The notes beneath the pieces were generated by a model. It was not told the origin of the DNA, made no database searches, and was given only the letters and a program-made list of their open reading frames with translations. 64,000 bases of DNA. It comes from Magicicada septendecula (lineage: Eukaryota; Arthropoda; Insecta; Hemiptera; Cicadidae). The stretch is taken from the NCBI GenBank assembly GCA_034769895.1, contig CM068368.1, positions 689,269,877 through 689,333,876 on the forward strand. Reading direction: 5' to 3'. Every line of letters starts with the position of its first letter. The stretch's first letter is position 1. The position numbers and the translations under genes are program-made. Shown piece after piece: positions 22,419 to 33,727 of this stretch.

Positions 22419-22420
22419 AG

Positions 22421-23540
22421 TCAGACTGCCATCCTTTCGTAACGGTTTTTGTGTGGAAGGTGTAGTGGGGTGGTGTGTGGAGGAAGGGGATTGGTGCAGG
22501 GATTCAACTTGATGTTTGTTTTTTGTAAAATTGTGTCAAAAAGTGTATGTGATTTATATTGTAATTGATCGTTGAGTATGTTGTTTGGTTGTGTTGTGTG
22601 GTGTTTATATATTTCGTATTGTTCAGTTGTGTTGAGTTTTCGACCTTTAGGTAAGTAATGTAAAATTTCGAGATTAGTGTCTATGTTGGTGTAACTGTGG
22701 TTTTCTGTGTGTATGTGTGTGGCAAATGCGGAGTGTATATTGTTGTTGGTTAGAGCTTTTAAGTGTTCAGAATAACAGGATGAAAAAGATCTTCCTGTCT
22801 GGCCGATGTAGAAACTATTGCAGTCATTACAATTTAATTTGTAAACACCTGTTTTGTTATATTTGTCTATGTCTGTGTTTGTATTATTGATGTGTTTTGT
22901 AATGGTATTGGTTGTTCTGTATGCTATTTTGTATTTGTGTTTTCTGAATGTGTTGGCGATTTTGTGTGTGTAGGAGTTGTGGTATGTGAGTGTGATGTAT
23001 TTGTTGTGTTGTGTGTTGATGGTATTTTGTGTTTTGTTGTTTTTGTTTTTGATGCGTTTGTGTAGTGTGTTTATTAAATTAGGGTTGTAACCGTTTTTGA
23101 TTGCTATGTATTTTATTGTGTTGAGTTCGTCGGTGTAATCTTGTTTATTTAAGGGTATTTTAGTTAGTCTATGGAGCATATGGTTGAAGGCCGCATGTTT
23201 ATGTTGTGTTGGGTGGTTTGATGTGTTGTGTATAACCATGTCAGTTGTGGTTGGTTTCCTGTATATTTTGTACGTGTGTGTATTGTTAGTTTTGTTAATT
23301 GTTAGGTCTAGAAAATTTAAGCTATTGTTTTGTTCAATTTCCAGTGTAAATTTTAATTTGTGGTGTATAGTGTTTATGTATTTGTGGAAGTTTTCAACTT
23401 GTCTTGTGTTGCCTTTGAATAAAAGTAATATATCATCTACATACCTGTGCCAGTATATAATTGTGTTAGTGTATTTGTTGTTGTTTATTATGTGGTTCTG
23501 TTCTATGTTGTGTATATATATTTCTGCTAGTATTCCTGAT
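22421..23540 (-). pseudogene. PLE RT-GIY-YIG, 5'-truncated (left, inverted copy)
   Basis: The PLE part begins at GILAEIYI (near 23540); the open frame extends to 23572 through the spacer. It contains WHRYVDDILLLF with the RT catalytic YVDD, FTLEIEQ, NFLDLTINK, YRKPTTTD and a complete GIY-YIG domain (GVYKLNCNDC, FYIGQTGRSF, YSEHL), ending NILNDQLQYKSHTLFDTI. The N-terminal half of the RT, including the LPMGSP motif, is missing. The frame is otherwise open and nearly identical to the plus copy, with few substitutions (for example SSCYSEHL against SSRYSEHL). Confidence 0.85.
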
Positions 23541-24785
23541 TCACACATACAAGAAATCATCACACTTACCAAACTAATAACTGAACAAAATTACTTTACA
23601 TACAATAAAAAGATATACACACAAACAGAAGGTCTCCCGATGGGTTCCCCCATATCAGGAATACTAGCAGAAATATATATACACAACATAGAACAGAACC
23701 ACATAATAAACAACAACAAATACACTAACAAAATTATATACTGGCACAGGTATGTAGATGATATATTACTTTTATTCAAAGGCAACACAAGACAAGTTGA
23801 AAACTTCCACAAATACATAAACACTGTACACCACAAATTAAAATTTACACTGGAAATTGAACAAAACAATAGCATAAATTTTCTAGACCTAACAATTAAC
23901 AAAACTAACAATACACACACGTACAAAATATACAGGAAACCAATCACAACTGACATGGTTATACACAACACATCAAACCACCCAACACAACATAAACATG
24001 CGGCCTTCAACCATATGCTCCATAGACTAACTAAAATACCCTTAAATAAACAAGATTACACCGACGAACTCAACACAATAAAATACATAGCAATCAAAAA
24101 CGGTTACAACCCTAATTTAATAAACACACTACACAAACGCATCAAAAACAAAAACAACAAAACACAAAATACCATCAACACACAACACAACAAATACATC
24201 ACACTCACATACCACAACTCCTACACACACAAAATCGCCAACACATTCAGAAAACACAAATACAAAATAGCATACAGAACAACCAATACCATTACAAAAC
24301 ACATCAATAATACAAACACAGACATAGACAAATATAACAAAACAGGTGTTTACAAATTAAATTGTAATGACTGCAATAGTTTCTACATCGGCCAGACAGG
24401 AAGATCTTTTTCATCCCGTTATTCTGAACACTTAAAAGATCTAACCAACAACAATATACACTCCGCATTTGCCACACACATACACACAGAAAACCACAGT
24501 TACACCAACATAGACACTAATCTCGAAATTTTACATTACTTACCTAAAGGTCGAAAACTCAACACAACTGAACAATACGAAATATATAAACACCACACAA
24601 CACAACCAAACAACATACTCAACGATCAATTACAATATAAATCACATACACTTTTTGACACAATTTTACAAAAAACAAACATCAAGTTGAATCCCTGCAC
24701 CAATCCCCTTCCTCCACACACCACCCCCACTACACCTTCCACACAAAAACCGTTACGAAAGGATGGCAGTCTGACTAAAAGCTGA
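23541..24785 (+). pseudogene. PLE RT-GIY-YIG, 5'-truncated (right copy)
   Basis: The open frame starts at 23184 but everything before ~23541 is antisense of the left copy; PLE sequence starts at SHIQEIITL. Motifs: GLPMGSPISG at about 23629, YVDD at about 23749, FTLEIEQ, NFLDLTINK, and GIY-YIG from ~24340 (GVYKLNCNDC, YIGQTGRSFSSRYSEHL). It ends LRKDGSLTKS at 24785. About 415 codons of an expected ~700 or more, so the N-terminal RT is missing. The open frame and intact YVDD indicate a recent insertion. Confidence 0.87.
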
Positions 24786-24822
24786 AGAAGGCGGATACGT
24801 ACGCCGAAACGCGTCCAACGAA
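24777..24822 (+). ncRNA. Hammerhead-like motif, right PLE copy
   Basis: CTGAAGA 24782-24788, stem II GGCG/CGCC, GAAA 24806-24809, then CGCGTC (AC/GT stem III, GTC site at 24813-24815). It begins at the very end of the ORF. Stem I is not evident. Confidence 0.5.
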
Positions 24823-25058
24823 AAAAGTAAGTTTTCACAAGATAAAGTTCATTTTTAGTAAAGTGATAGTGCTGTGAAAGAAGAGATGAACAATCAAGAC
24901 AACTATCAAACTTCCGTCTCCTCGTTTGTACTTATTTTCCGTGTCCAGATTTCTACTGAATGTGTATTATTCACAAGTAACTAATGGCAGATTATGGAGG
25001 TTATGTACGACAATGTAACTTAAATAAAATTTACTTTGTTAGTGTACATTAAAAAGAT

Positions 25059-25640
25059 GTATTTATTGGAAGTACAGAAATTAGTTTCCATTTACCGCAC
25101 ATAATTACGGTACAGAGACGATTTTTGGAGGTTGTGTCTACTTTTAACAATGGAACAACCTTTTAGATTTTTAAAATTAATTAGACTTAACATTTCCTTA
25201 GTTAGTGTACATTAAAAGGCTGTTTTTATTGTGTGGATAAAAGGCTGTATTTATTCGAAGTACCGGAATTAAAACCTATTTCCAATTTAGAACATATAAC
25301 CTAGTACGTTATTGGTACATATTTTATTGGGGTTTATTGATACATATTTTATTAAAAGGCTGTATTTACTGGAAGTACAGAAATTAATTTCCATTTATCG
25401 CACATAATTACGGTACAGAGACGATTTTTGGAGGTTGTGTCTACGTTTAACAATCTAACTTAACCTTTTAGATTTTTAAAATTAATTAGACTTAAAAACA
25501 TTTTCCTTAGTTAGTGTACATTCAAAGGCTGTAGTTATTGTATGGATAAAAGGCTGTATTTATTCCAGGTACCAGAATTAAAACCTACTTCCAATTTAGA
25601 ACCTATAGCCAAGTACAATCTAACATAGGCCTATAACCAA
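25059..25640. repeat. Two tandem units of ~302 bp
   Basis: The unit starting TGTATTTA(T/C)TGGAAGTACAG at 25059 recurs at 25361 with the same internal order (ACGGTACAGAGACG, GGAGGTTGTGTCTAC, GTACATT..GGCTGT). The same tandem pair is present inverted at 37080-37690, so it predates the inverted duplication. Confidence 0.75.
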
Positions 25641-27203
25641 ACAAGTACATTCAAATCCTTTTTTCAACATAATGCAATAAAAAGCAGTGTGCAGTTTCTG
25701 TTAACACGCAAATGATTAAGTATTAATAATGGGTTACAGTGGAATTTAATGTTACTACGGTCTGAATTAATGCAAATGAAATTGGAGAATCTCGTAAACA
25801 TTTTAAAGAATGCTTGTATATTACACACAAAATTATTACAGTACGGACCTTTGTTAATGAATAGAAACAAATAGGACTCTATACTTTAGTATGTACCAAT
25901 AAAATTCACCTTGTTTCAAGTACAGTATCTATTGTATTTTCATACTCTTAAAAAAAGGCCATTAACAACATTTTAGTTACTTGTGAAGAAAACAGATATA
26001 ACATTTCCAAACAAGAAATCTTCAATTCTCTCCCTATTTATTTTATAAAAACTGGAGTTTCTACTGCAGGTTTTTAAGTCCACTAACTACTTAATTTAAT
26101 ATACATAATTGTTCCTGATCTTGTTGGGTAACATTATATTAATACATCTACTCCCTACTCATATCAAACAATGTTTTTAATGGTTGGTCCTAAACATCTT
26201 TAAAATTTAGACAAAGTCTAATGAGCAATTAGACCAAACCTGAATTACTACACTACATCTAAGAATATCTTATTCGGTCATTTAGCTTTATTTATACATT
26301 TAATGCATCTTAATTAGCACATTAACAGAACTGCTGTGTCTTACAGTAACACAATACGTTACACTAACTGTAAAGAATTTCTTGTTTTCAGTTTAAAAAA
26401 GTTGAAATTGTGTATTCTTTTCTTTTCCATTCACTTTTTTTGAAACAACCTACATTAACATGTGTACGCTTACTATATTCAAATCCAGTGTTCACTATCC
26501 AATAGTTAAAAATTTTGTGGAATTGTGAAATTAATGACACTATGTACTAATGTGTGATTATCAGTTGAATTTCTGAAATCCTTTGATTCATTAATAAATT
26601 TTACTATTTTGTTTCTTTATGTCTATTGAATGATTTCTTATTAGTTTTTAATCTTTGCGTTTTCATTATTCATTTGTAAATTGTTGGATTTTGTTGTCCA
26701 TGACATGTCCATTGGTTAACTAATTATCATTAAAACACACAGAGGATTGATCCTCTTTTGCAAGATCACAAGTATGTTTCAAGACCATTTGCAGGTCAGG
26801 TATTGTTCTGTCTGTTCACTTTCTGAAAGGGGTTGAGGAGCAAGGGGGAAGATGTCTCCATTAAAACACACACACTAGCAGCACACAATTCCTTTTTTTC
26901 TTTATTTAATTTGAATTCTGTATTAGAACAAATGTTTTCAGAGTTTACAAGTTTTTTTTTAAATTTCTTGGATTAATTTTATTTTAATTTTATGCAATGT
27001 GGACACATACAGAGGAGTGTCAGTTTTTTATGTTTTTTCAATAAATAAAAATGAGGGGGGGAGAGAGAGAGACCAAAAATGACACGTACAGAAATTTCAT
27101 CAGAACTTTTCCTGATATTAAAAAAATAACTAAATAATGAATGGCAAAGAACATTAACAAAATTAATGGAAATTATAGTTATAATTTCTTGTCTAATGAG
27201 CAG

Positions 27204-27960
27204 GTACTAGTAATGGCTTCATATACTTCACATCTTAAATTATAAACCTATTACAAACATATTTGGTATACTCAGCTTGAAACAAACGTTCAGACCAACA
27301 AAAATGGTTTAAATGTTGCCATGCTGCATTATTAGTAGGTACTGTTGAAACAGCAGGTTGATTATAATTGTTTTTAGAACAGACTTCTAGAATGTTGTGT
27401 GCAAGTGTATTGTGTTCAAGTAGCAAGTTTCCACTACTTTATAAAACATATCCTAGAAGCAAACTTTGACATCCAGTTGCTGTTGCTGAGAAACCTTACT
27501 AAGGGACTTATAAAAAAAAGAAAAACAACAATTACACACTTGCTCTTTTGAACATCTGATGAAAAGGTTTTGTAAAGTGTACCTAACCTAAAAATGTACA
27601 ATCCTCGACTTGTCTTTGTATTCCATACTTCTAGCAGTTTTACATGATGTATTGCTAACACGAATAAGAAAAGTTTAAATCTGCTGAAGGTCTAAACGAG
27701 TGATAGTTATTTCCAGACTGACAGGGCCATAAAATAATTCTGAAAGACTTGTTGTTTTTACAACACCATCCTTTATCAAGTGACTACTCAAATCTGCCAG
27801 TTTTTCACAGCAAACTGAAGTCTGATGATTTGATCCATCATGACCTAGTGATGGTCCAAACATTTCAAGGATTCTCCTAGCCTTAAAAAACTGGACTGGC
27901 GTCATTGAGTTACTAATGTTAAATTTACTTTGGGATACTTCCAAACATAATACAGTTTAC
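27204..27960. other. 757-bp segment present only in the left arm
   Basis: The right arm joins the flanks directly (near 35511). Three short minus-strand frames (27235-27426, 27434-27661, 27675-27944) are in different phases and match no family I recognise. There are no terminal repeats or target duplication, so a deletion in the right arm is as likely as an insertion. Confidence 0.6.
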
Positions 27961-28072
27961 AATAAACAAACAAAACTTTATGCCTGTCTAATTTTTCCAG
28001 AACTCCATACACATAATTTGATCTGGATAGAACATTAATTAAACAATAATACTATTCGATGCAAATAAATAA

Positions 28073-28403
28073 AATATCGGTATGGAGAACCATCCATGTT
28101 TTAAGATTTATATTTAAAATCATTTTAGAAATGAAATATTTCCACAGAAACTATTTCTATCTTCAGCCTCAAGCACAGAATTGTGGTCACGAACATATAC
28201 CACCTCACGTTAGCGCACTCGATTTTCACTGATGATGGCAGTCGATGGCACTTCCGAAACGTCTGGTTTTGCAGAAAACATTGGACCACAGCCAAACAGC
28301 CCGTGAAGGAATTTTATCAACAAACTACTTCTTTGTTGCCGATAACGTAGTACACATATAAAAAATTATCCCCTCCCCTTCACCAATCATTTTCATTTAT
28401 AGA
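28073..28403 (+). repeat. Repeat X copy 2 (truncated by the inverted-duplication breakpoint)
   Basis: Reverse complement of 35062-35402 and of the distal part of copy 1. It contains the hammerhead core below. Confidence 0.7.
28224..28268 (+). ncRNA. Hammerhead-ribozyme-like motif in repeat X copy 2
   Basis: CTGATGA 28229-28235, stem II region GGCAGT..ACTTCC with a mismatch, GAAA 28256-28259, CGTC, then TGG pairing weakly with the bases before the core. Confidence 0.5.
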
Positions 28404-29478
28404 TAAAGTTTATTGCTACAGCTATAAATACTACTATACTATAATTTTCCATTACATCCGTACTAATATATTATTTATCTATCTACTAATACTGACCATA
28501 CTTAATAACATCTAAATTACTTGAAAATATAGTTCATAGTTTTTCTATATATACTCAGTACATTACTTTTCAAAATTATGGAAACTTATAGAGTCAATCG
28601 AGTGTGGGTTTAAAATTTATAAAAATATATAAAATTTATAAAAATTAAATTAATAAAGCAAATTACTGAGAGTTGAGACGCTTGTCACTGAACAGTTCAA
28701 ATACTAAAATAAAAAAGTAATATTTACACTATGTAATTTTGCTTGTAAACTTTTGTGTTAATAACAACTTTCTTGTTTATTAATTATTAATAATTATTAT
28801 TAGTTATAATTTATTATAATTACAATTTTAAAAAATGTGTTTATCACACATTTTATTTCTCTCAGTACCAAGTGTTTAACCCTTTTTATAATGACCCATC
28901 CTCAGTAGCTTGACAATGCCTCGTCACAGAATAGGTGAAACATTAAAGCCAAGAAAATTAAAATGTCTAGGTCTATTGAACAAAAAAAAAAAAAAAACTG
29001 CAGAATTATATAGTAAACGATGTAGTTCAATTGACCAATTTAATAGTACACTACTAAGAGATGAATGGGTCAGGACACATTACTAGAACAAGGACCAACA
29101 GGTGAACTAAGTATTTACTAAATGGAACACTCCCTGCTATCTACAAAAACTCAAAGTAGTAGCAGCCTGTCACTAGGAGAGCCTGAATCACTAATTATAT
29201 AGTGAGAAACTGAGTAGAACTGTTTCGGAAGTGAAGGATGAAAGGACAAAAGTGGAAAAAGGCTTTGTTCTAAACAATAAAATGTATTTTCTGTATGTTA
29301 AATTATCTGTACTACTTTGGAAATAATAAAGCCAAGGTCACTTTGGAAGTAAATGATGAGGTCTGATTATAAATCTTTATAAGAGGTTTATATGAAATTA
29401 ATTGACAAGTTGATATCATTACAGACAGAGAGGGGGGAGAGATAGAGAAGGCTTGCATTATAACTTCACATACTGTAT
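28404..29478. other. Non-coding; contains an A-run
   Basis: Poly-A at about 28981-28997 follows ~110 bp of mixed sequence, possibly a retroposed tail (SINE/LINE-like). No A/B box or ORF identified. Confidence 0.35.
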
Positions 29479-29932
29479 TGTAACGATGGAACTATATGGA
29501 ACAGTTGTGAGTGTCGTTCTACCCATTTCTAGGCTAGCTGAGCAGGTACATGTTTCTGCCAAGGCCGCACTCAAGTATACTCTAGTTTTCATGTGCTTGT
29601 TAAGGACGCATGTTATGGAACATTGGTCTGGAACCCTGCAGGCTATACATAGGCGACAGCTGCCGCTTAGAAGTCAGTTGTAAGTGGTGATTTATTCAAG
29701 TGCAGTTCGAAGTATTGCGGTGAAGTGTTATTGTGTTACATTTAGTGTGGAACTGTAATACTTTACATTATTATTGCGTGTGGAAAAATTTAACTAGAAT
29801 TACTGTACAGGAGAATGATGTTGATTATAAATTGTTATTTGTGATTAATTAAAGCTGTTGATTTGTGATTTCACTGGTGTCTGTATTTGTTTTCCACTGT
29901 ACCATATGACGATCAGCGAGACCGTCATAACA
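29479..29932. mobile_element. Solo LTR, 454 bp
   Basis: It starts TGTAACGATGG and ends CCGTCATAACA (8 of 11 terminal positions match as an inverted repeat). It is flanked by GTAT at 29475-29478 and 29933-29936. Length, TG..CA ends and the 4-bp duplication fit a Gypsy-type solo LTR. A short frame inside (29453-29683) is not considered a gene. Confidence 0.65.
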
Positions 29933-30554
29933 GTATATTACAAGAAAATATTTACCATAGTGACTATTCACCATATACCCAATGGTGACATCATTTTAAG
30001 CAAAAATTATGATCACACACCATTCCTTGGTCTCAATTTTAATCGGAATCTGAACCAAGGGACCCTGACTCTTTCATAACTGCTAAATGCTGTGTTTTTG
30101 AATGACTGAAGGAATTCGATTTTGCATTTTACTTTAAGTTTTCAGTCAGCCATATTTTTTTCTGTCACTGACACTCTATTCAACATTCTTCAAACCAAAA
30201 CGTCTGACTTGAAACAATATATCAAGAATAGAAAAGAGACTGCTATCACCTCAGAGATTCTAGGGACAATTATGAAGTTGTATAAAAAATTAGAAGACAA
30301 TAAGTTGGAAACTACTAAGGAGAGATGTTCTGAAGATGCTCATTAAATCCAAAAAGCAAATATATGCATCCCTACAGTAAAATTATTTAAACTATGATTA
30401 GATAAATGGAGGTGAGATTTCAGGACCTCGATTAGCTGCACTTTCTTGAACTGTTAGATTCAAACAAATTTCTGTGCTTCAAAACCCAATTTTCTTATAA
30501 CTTCTTTTTGTCACTTAAATTAAGTTAGTTTTTTTTTTTTTTTAATTTAGGAAA

Positions 30555-30730
30555 ACAAAACTTTTTATGGGTAAAAACGTAAAAGTTTTACCTTATAACC
30601 TGAACCGGTTTTCACTTTTAAAAAGCTTCTTCAGAGGTTTTTACATAAAAAGTTTTGTGTTCAGAGTCGTAGTGAAATAATTATATTTAGTTAAGTAACG
30701 GACATGTCATGGACAACGAAATCCAAGAAT
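30555..30730 (-). mobile_element. 176-bp PLE terminal fragment with 13-bp target duplication
   Basis: TTAATTTAGGAAA at 30542-30554 is repeated at 30731-30743. The insert carries an inverted PLE 3' region (GTAAAACTTTTACG on the minus strand and a hammerhead) joined to the PLE tail in plus orientation (TTTTGTGTTCAGAGTCG..GGACATGTCATGG), matching 20226-20330. The insert thus has an internal orientation switch, as PLE insertions often do. Confidence 0.8.
30597..30639 (-). ncRNA. Hammerhead ribozyme motif, complete three-stem fold
   Basis: Minus strand: stem I AACCT/AGGTT perfect (plus 30635-30639 and 30597-30601). Core CTGAAGA (plus 30628-30634). Stem II GCTTTT/AAAAGT. GAAA. Stem III AACC/GGTT, with only two unpaired-capable bases and so very tight. 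Cleavage nucleotide C (plus 30602). Same family as 20183-20225. Confidence 0.7.
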
Positions 30731-31060
30731 TTAATTTAGGAAATTTGCAGAGCGAAATAGTGTCAGTTTACAGCCTTTTAAAACAACTAAAATGATGGAT
30801 ATCTTGAAACAAGCATGTTCAGCAGAAGAAGCATTCCAGAAACATATAAATTATGTTGTTTAGTATCAACAATACCAGTGAGCACTTCCACTGTCGAGTG
30901 CACCTTCTCTTGTTTTAAACACCTAAAAGATGTCTGTGCAATACCCAGTGTGAGAATAGGCTTTCCAAACTTTCCCTATTATCAATTGAAAAAGGCTTAC
31001 TAGATGAGCTGCAAAGTCAGAGATACTTCTATGATGCTTTCAACATGTGAAATTCCTTTA

Positions 31061-33182
31061 GCTAGGTGACACGAGGATGCACTAATATACAAATTAAAGT
31101 AAAGTTTTCTTACTTATTCACTTATTTTATTTGTTGTCTTTTCTTAATTATTTTTACCTGTTTTGTTTAATTTATTAAATTTTTATTTATATCTTTGTTT
31201 ATGTTTATTCCATTTCTAAAAATTGTGCCCGCTAATGAAAGGTGTATTTGAAACTAGTACCCTTTGACAGAAGCCAACTGCATGCCACTCCCAGTAACAG
31301 ATATATTGAAATAGATGTATAGTAAAAGAGGTTGAGTCACTATTTCTGCCTCAGTGGTTAACAGTGTGAACCAGTGGTTACTTACAGACTGAAACAATAG
31401 CTGTTTATCTATGTTGGGATACATACAACGCATGTGTATATTACTGCCAGTACTTTACACACCCACCTTAGAAATTTAAAAACATTCATACATTATATAT
31501 CATAACCCATGTCATTCCAGTATCTCAGTGTTGTAAAACTACCACTGATTTCAGTATCCTGTTCATACATATTCTGATTAACCAATGTTTTACATTTTTA
31601 ATCATTTCTTTATTTCTGTTTTTGATCATTTTACATGTTTTAATTTCAATTCACTTTTTGCTTCCTCACAATACTTTTCATTTTGTTATACCTGTTTTTG
31701 TATTATGTACTTTGCTGTTTTTTGTCAACCAAAATAAACTTTTTGTTTGTTCTTTAAGCTACTCTCATTTGTATTACCTTCAGATTGACAACAAATTCTT
31801 TGTACAATTCACTTTCAAATTCAATATCCCTAAAATACAAATTAGGTGAAACTAAGTAAGCTGCTATTTTGTGTTAGTTAGTAGTCATGTAGTTTCCTTT
31901 GGACCATTTTATAATCACAAATTGTGCAAAAACTGCAAGTCCAAATATTCAAAACTGTAAAAATTATAAAAACTGTTTTTTGCTTCATTTCTGAGCCAAA
32001 CTTTGAGAACAAATCCAATACAAAGAAAATACACTATAGGTTCTGTCTGTCTCATGCAAACCATGGTAGTCCAGATACTCTTAAAGTTATACTACCACAT
32101 TATTAGTATACAATAGGGCATCATCTAACCAAATGACTATTAACTAGAATGTTAATTATTTGGCATATTTCTTAAGACTGTTTAAAATTCTAAATTGGAT
32201 TACATGGCTGAGAGATGAATGACTATGACTCAAGTATTTGTTTTTGATCACTGTGTCCCGCTGTCTCTATACCAATTAATCTTCTTTATATTTCTCTGTG
32301 ATTGGTATTCCCATTACTCCTTCCACTGGTAAATTTGTCATGTTTCAACATGATTTGTTCTACAAATAAATGAAGGTAAAATAAATTATATGATTCTACC
32401 AGGATAGCACGTTCAAAACAATAAATATATGCCAGTTTTTCAGTGTTTGTGACAACTGAGTTCATCAATTCATCACAGTACAAATTCCAAGCGCTATCTG
32501 AGTTGAGTTTTAACCAATTAAATGTAATGTAAGAACATACGTATATGAAAAATTTTTACTTTTTAACAGATCCTAATTTCAGATGGAAAGAAACTGTTGA
32601 TCTAAACTAATGACAAGAGCAACTATGACTTTCTTTAAAAAAAAGACATCCCAGTGCTACTGCAGCTTCACCACAACAAAAATAATAAACATGCAGTCGT
32701 CATATTTGAGAGAAACACTTGAGAATGTATCCTCCTGAAAAACTCTTAATGTAAAAGAAATGTTGGAAGGCCTGTGGACCCAGATCCTTGAATTAGTGAA
32801 TTACACAATTAGAAAGTTGTTCCAATGGGTACAAACTGTTTGAAAGACAACTTCAGGAGGCGAAGATTCAACTAGGTTTACAATGCCCTTACTGAGTTAT
32901 TATGATTACTATTTTCTTATAATTCAATTTCAAGACTTTTCAATTCAGATGCTATAGTAAATAACCAACCACCAAATGTGAATACATGATAAACCAGACA
33001 TACAATTTTATCATGTTACACTGAATACATACTATATCATCATTACACATCATGTTATCTAATAAAAATGTCTAACAAATTAAAACTTTCAGATTGAGAG
33101 TCTTTAGAAGTACTGATATAAACATTACAACCACATATTTAATTAATTACAAACAAAATTAATTAATTAATTACTATTAATA
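31061..33182. other. Non-coding stretch
   Basis: AT-rich, no coding region or terminal repeats recognised. ATTAATTAATT simple sequence at 33138-33180 directly precedes the next PLE fragment. Confidence 0.4.
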
Positions 33183-33656
33183 GCCTACAGAACCAACAAC
33201 ACCATTAGAAAACACATAAATAATACTAACAAAGACATTGACACATACAGCAAAACAGGGGTTTATAAATTAAATTGTAATGATTGCCAACAATTCTACA
33301 TCGGCCAGACGGGAAGATCTTTTTCTTCCAGATTTTCTGAACATTTAAAAGCCCTCACCACAAACTACATACATTCCACATTTGCCACACATTTACATAA
33401 CGAAAACCACAGTTACACAAACATAGAACACAACATGGAAATATTACACTACTTACCTAAAAGTAGAAAACTAAACACAGCTGAACAATTTGAAATATAC
33501 AGATATCATACACTACAACCAAACAACATATTAAATGAACAAATACATTATAAATCACATACACTATTCGACACACTGATCCACAGACACAATTCGAACC
33601 TCAGCGCCAATCCCTTCCCACCATCAACCCCCACCACACACACCATTTTTCCGTAA
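33183..33656 (+). pseudogene. PLE GIY-YIG endonuclease domain (5'-truncated)
   Basis: In one frame from 33183: AYRTNNTIRKHINN, then GVYKLNCNDCQQFYIGQTGR (about 33258-33317), FSEHLKALTT, NHSYTNIEHNMEILHYLP, FEIYRYHTLQPNNILNEQ, KSHTLFDTL, ending PTTHTIFP. The RT is missing. The nuclease domain is intact, so this is a young 5'-truncated copy. Confidence 0.82.
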
Positions 33657-33688
33657 CGGTTATTCTGTAATTGACAGTCAGTATTACA

Positions 33689-33727
33689 CCCACTGAAGAA
33701 GAGAAACAATATCTCGAAACGTTTGGG
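33689..33727 (+). ncRNA. Hammerhead-ribozyme motif in PLE fragment
   Basis: Stem I CCCA (33689-33692) with TGGG (33724-33727). Core CTGAAGA 33693-33699. Stem II GAGA..CTC. GAAA 33716-33719. A minimal AC/GT stem III and T33723 at the cleavage position. Complete core with a very small stem III. Confidence 0.65.

Larger units (their letters stand above)
22332..24905. mobile_element. Head-to-head pair of Penelope-like element copies, 11-bp target duplication
   Basis: Arms 22332-23540 (minus copy) and 23654-24862 (plus copy) are near-identical inverted repeats around a 113-bp spacer that belongs to the plus copy. TCAAACTTCCG flanks the whole unit at 22321-22331 and 24906-24916. The other arm of the large inverted duplication has this sequence only once (near 37815), so the pair entered as one unit after the duplication or after the arms separated. 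Both copies are 5'-truncated and keep 3' hammerhead motifs pointing outward. Confidence 0.88.
22298..28403. repeat. Left arm of a large inverted duplication
   Basis: Reverse complement of 35062-37842. The arm is longer because of a PLE insertion (22332-24905 plus its 11-bp target duplication) and a 757 bp left-only stretch (27204-27960); without these its length is ~2766 bp, against ~2781 bp on the right. Identity is very high: the minus frame at 25664-25870 and the plus frame at 36834-37052 differ at one of 68 shared residues. That frame is not claimed as a gene. The inner end cuts repeat X. Confidence 0.85.
30122..31060 (+). pseudogene. hAT transposase relic, split by a PLE tail
   Basis: The first part (30122-30346) reads TDTLFNILQTKTSDLKQYIKN and KLYKKLEDNKLE, similar to the central region of hAT/DUF4371-type transposases. 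After the PLE insertion a frameshifted segment reaches YKLCCLVSTIPVSTSTVECTF near 30845, then CFKHLKDV: the C-terminal hAT dimerisation domain (usual pattern L..L..IPVT.AS.ERSFS.LK). It ends near LDELQSQRYF (31000-31050). Frames differ between segments, so it is inactive. Confidence 0.65.

Noticed and set aside
23184-23540. N-terminal 118 codons of the long plus frame through the PLE palindrome
   Set aside because: Antisense of the inverted left PLE copy, not PLE protein.
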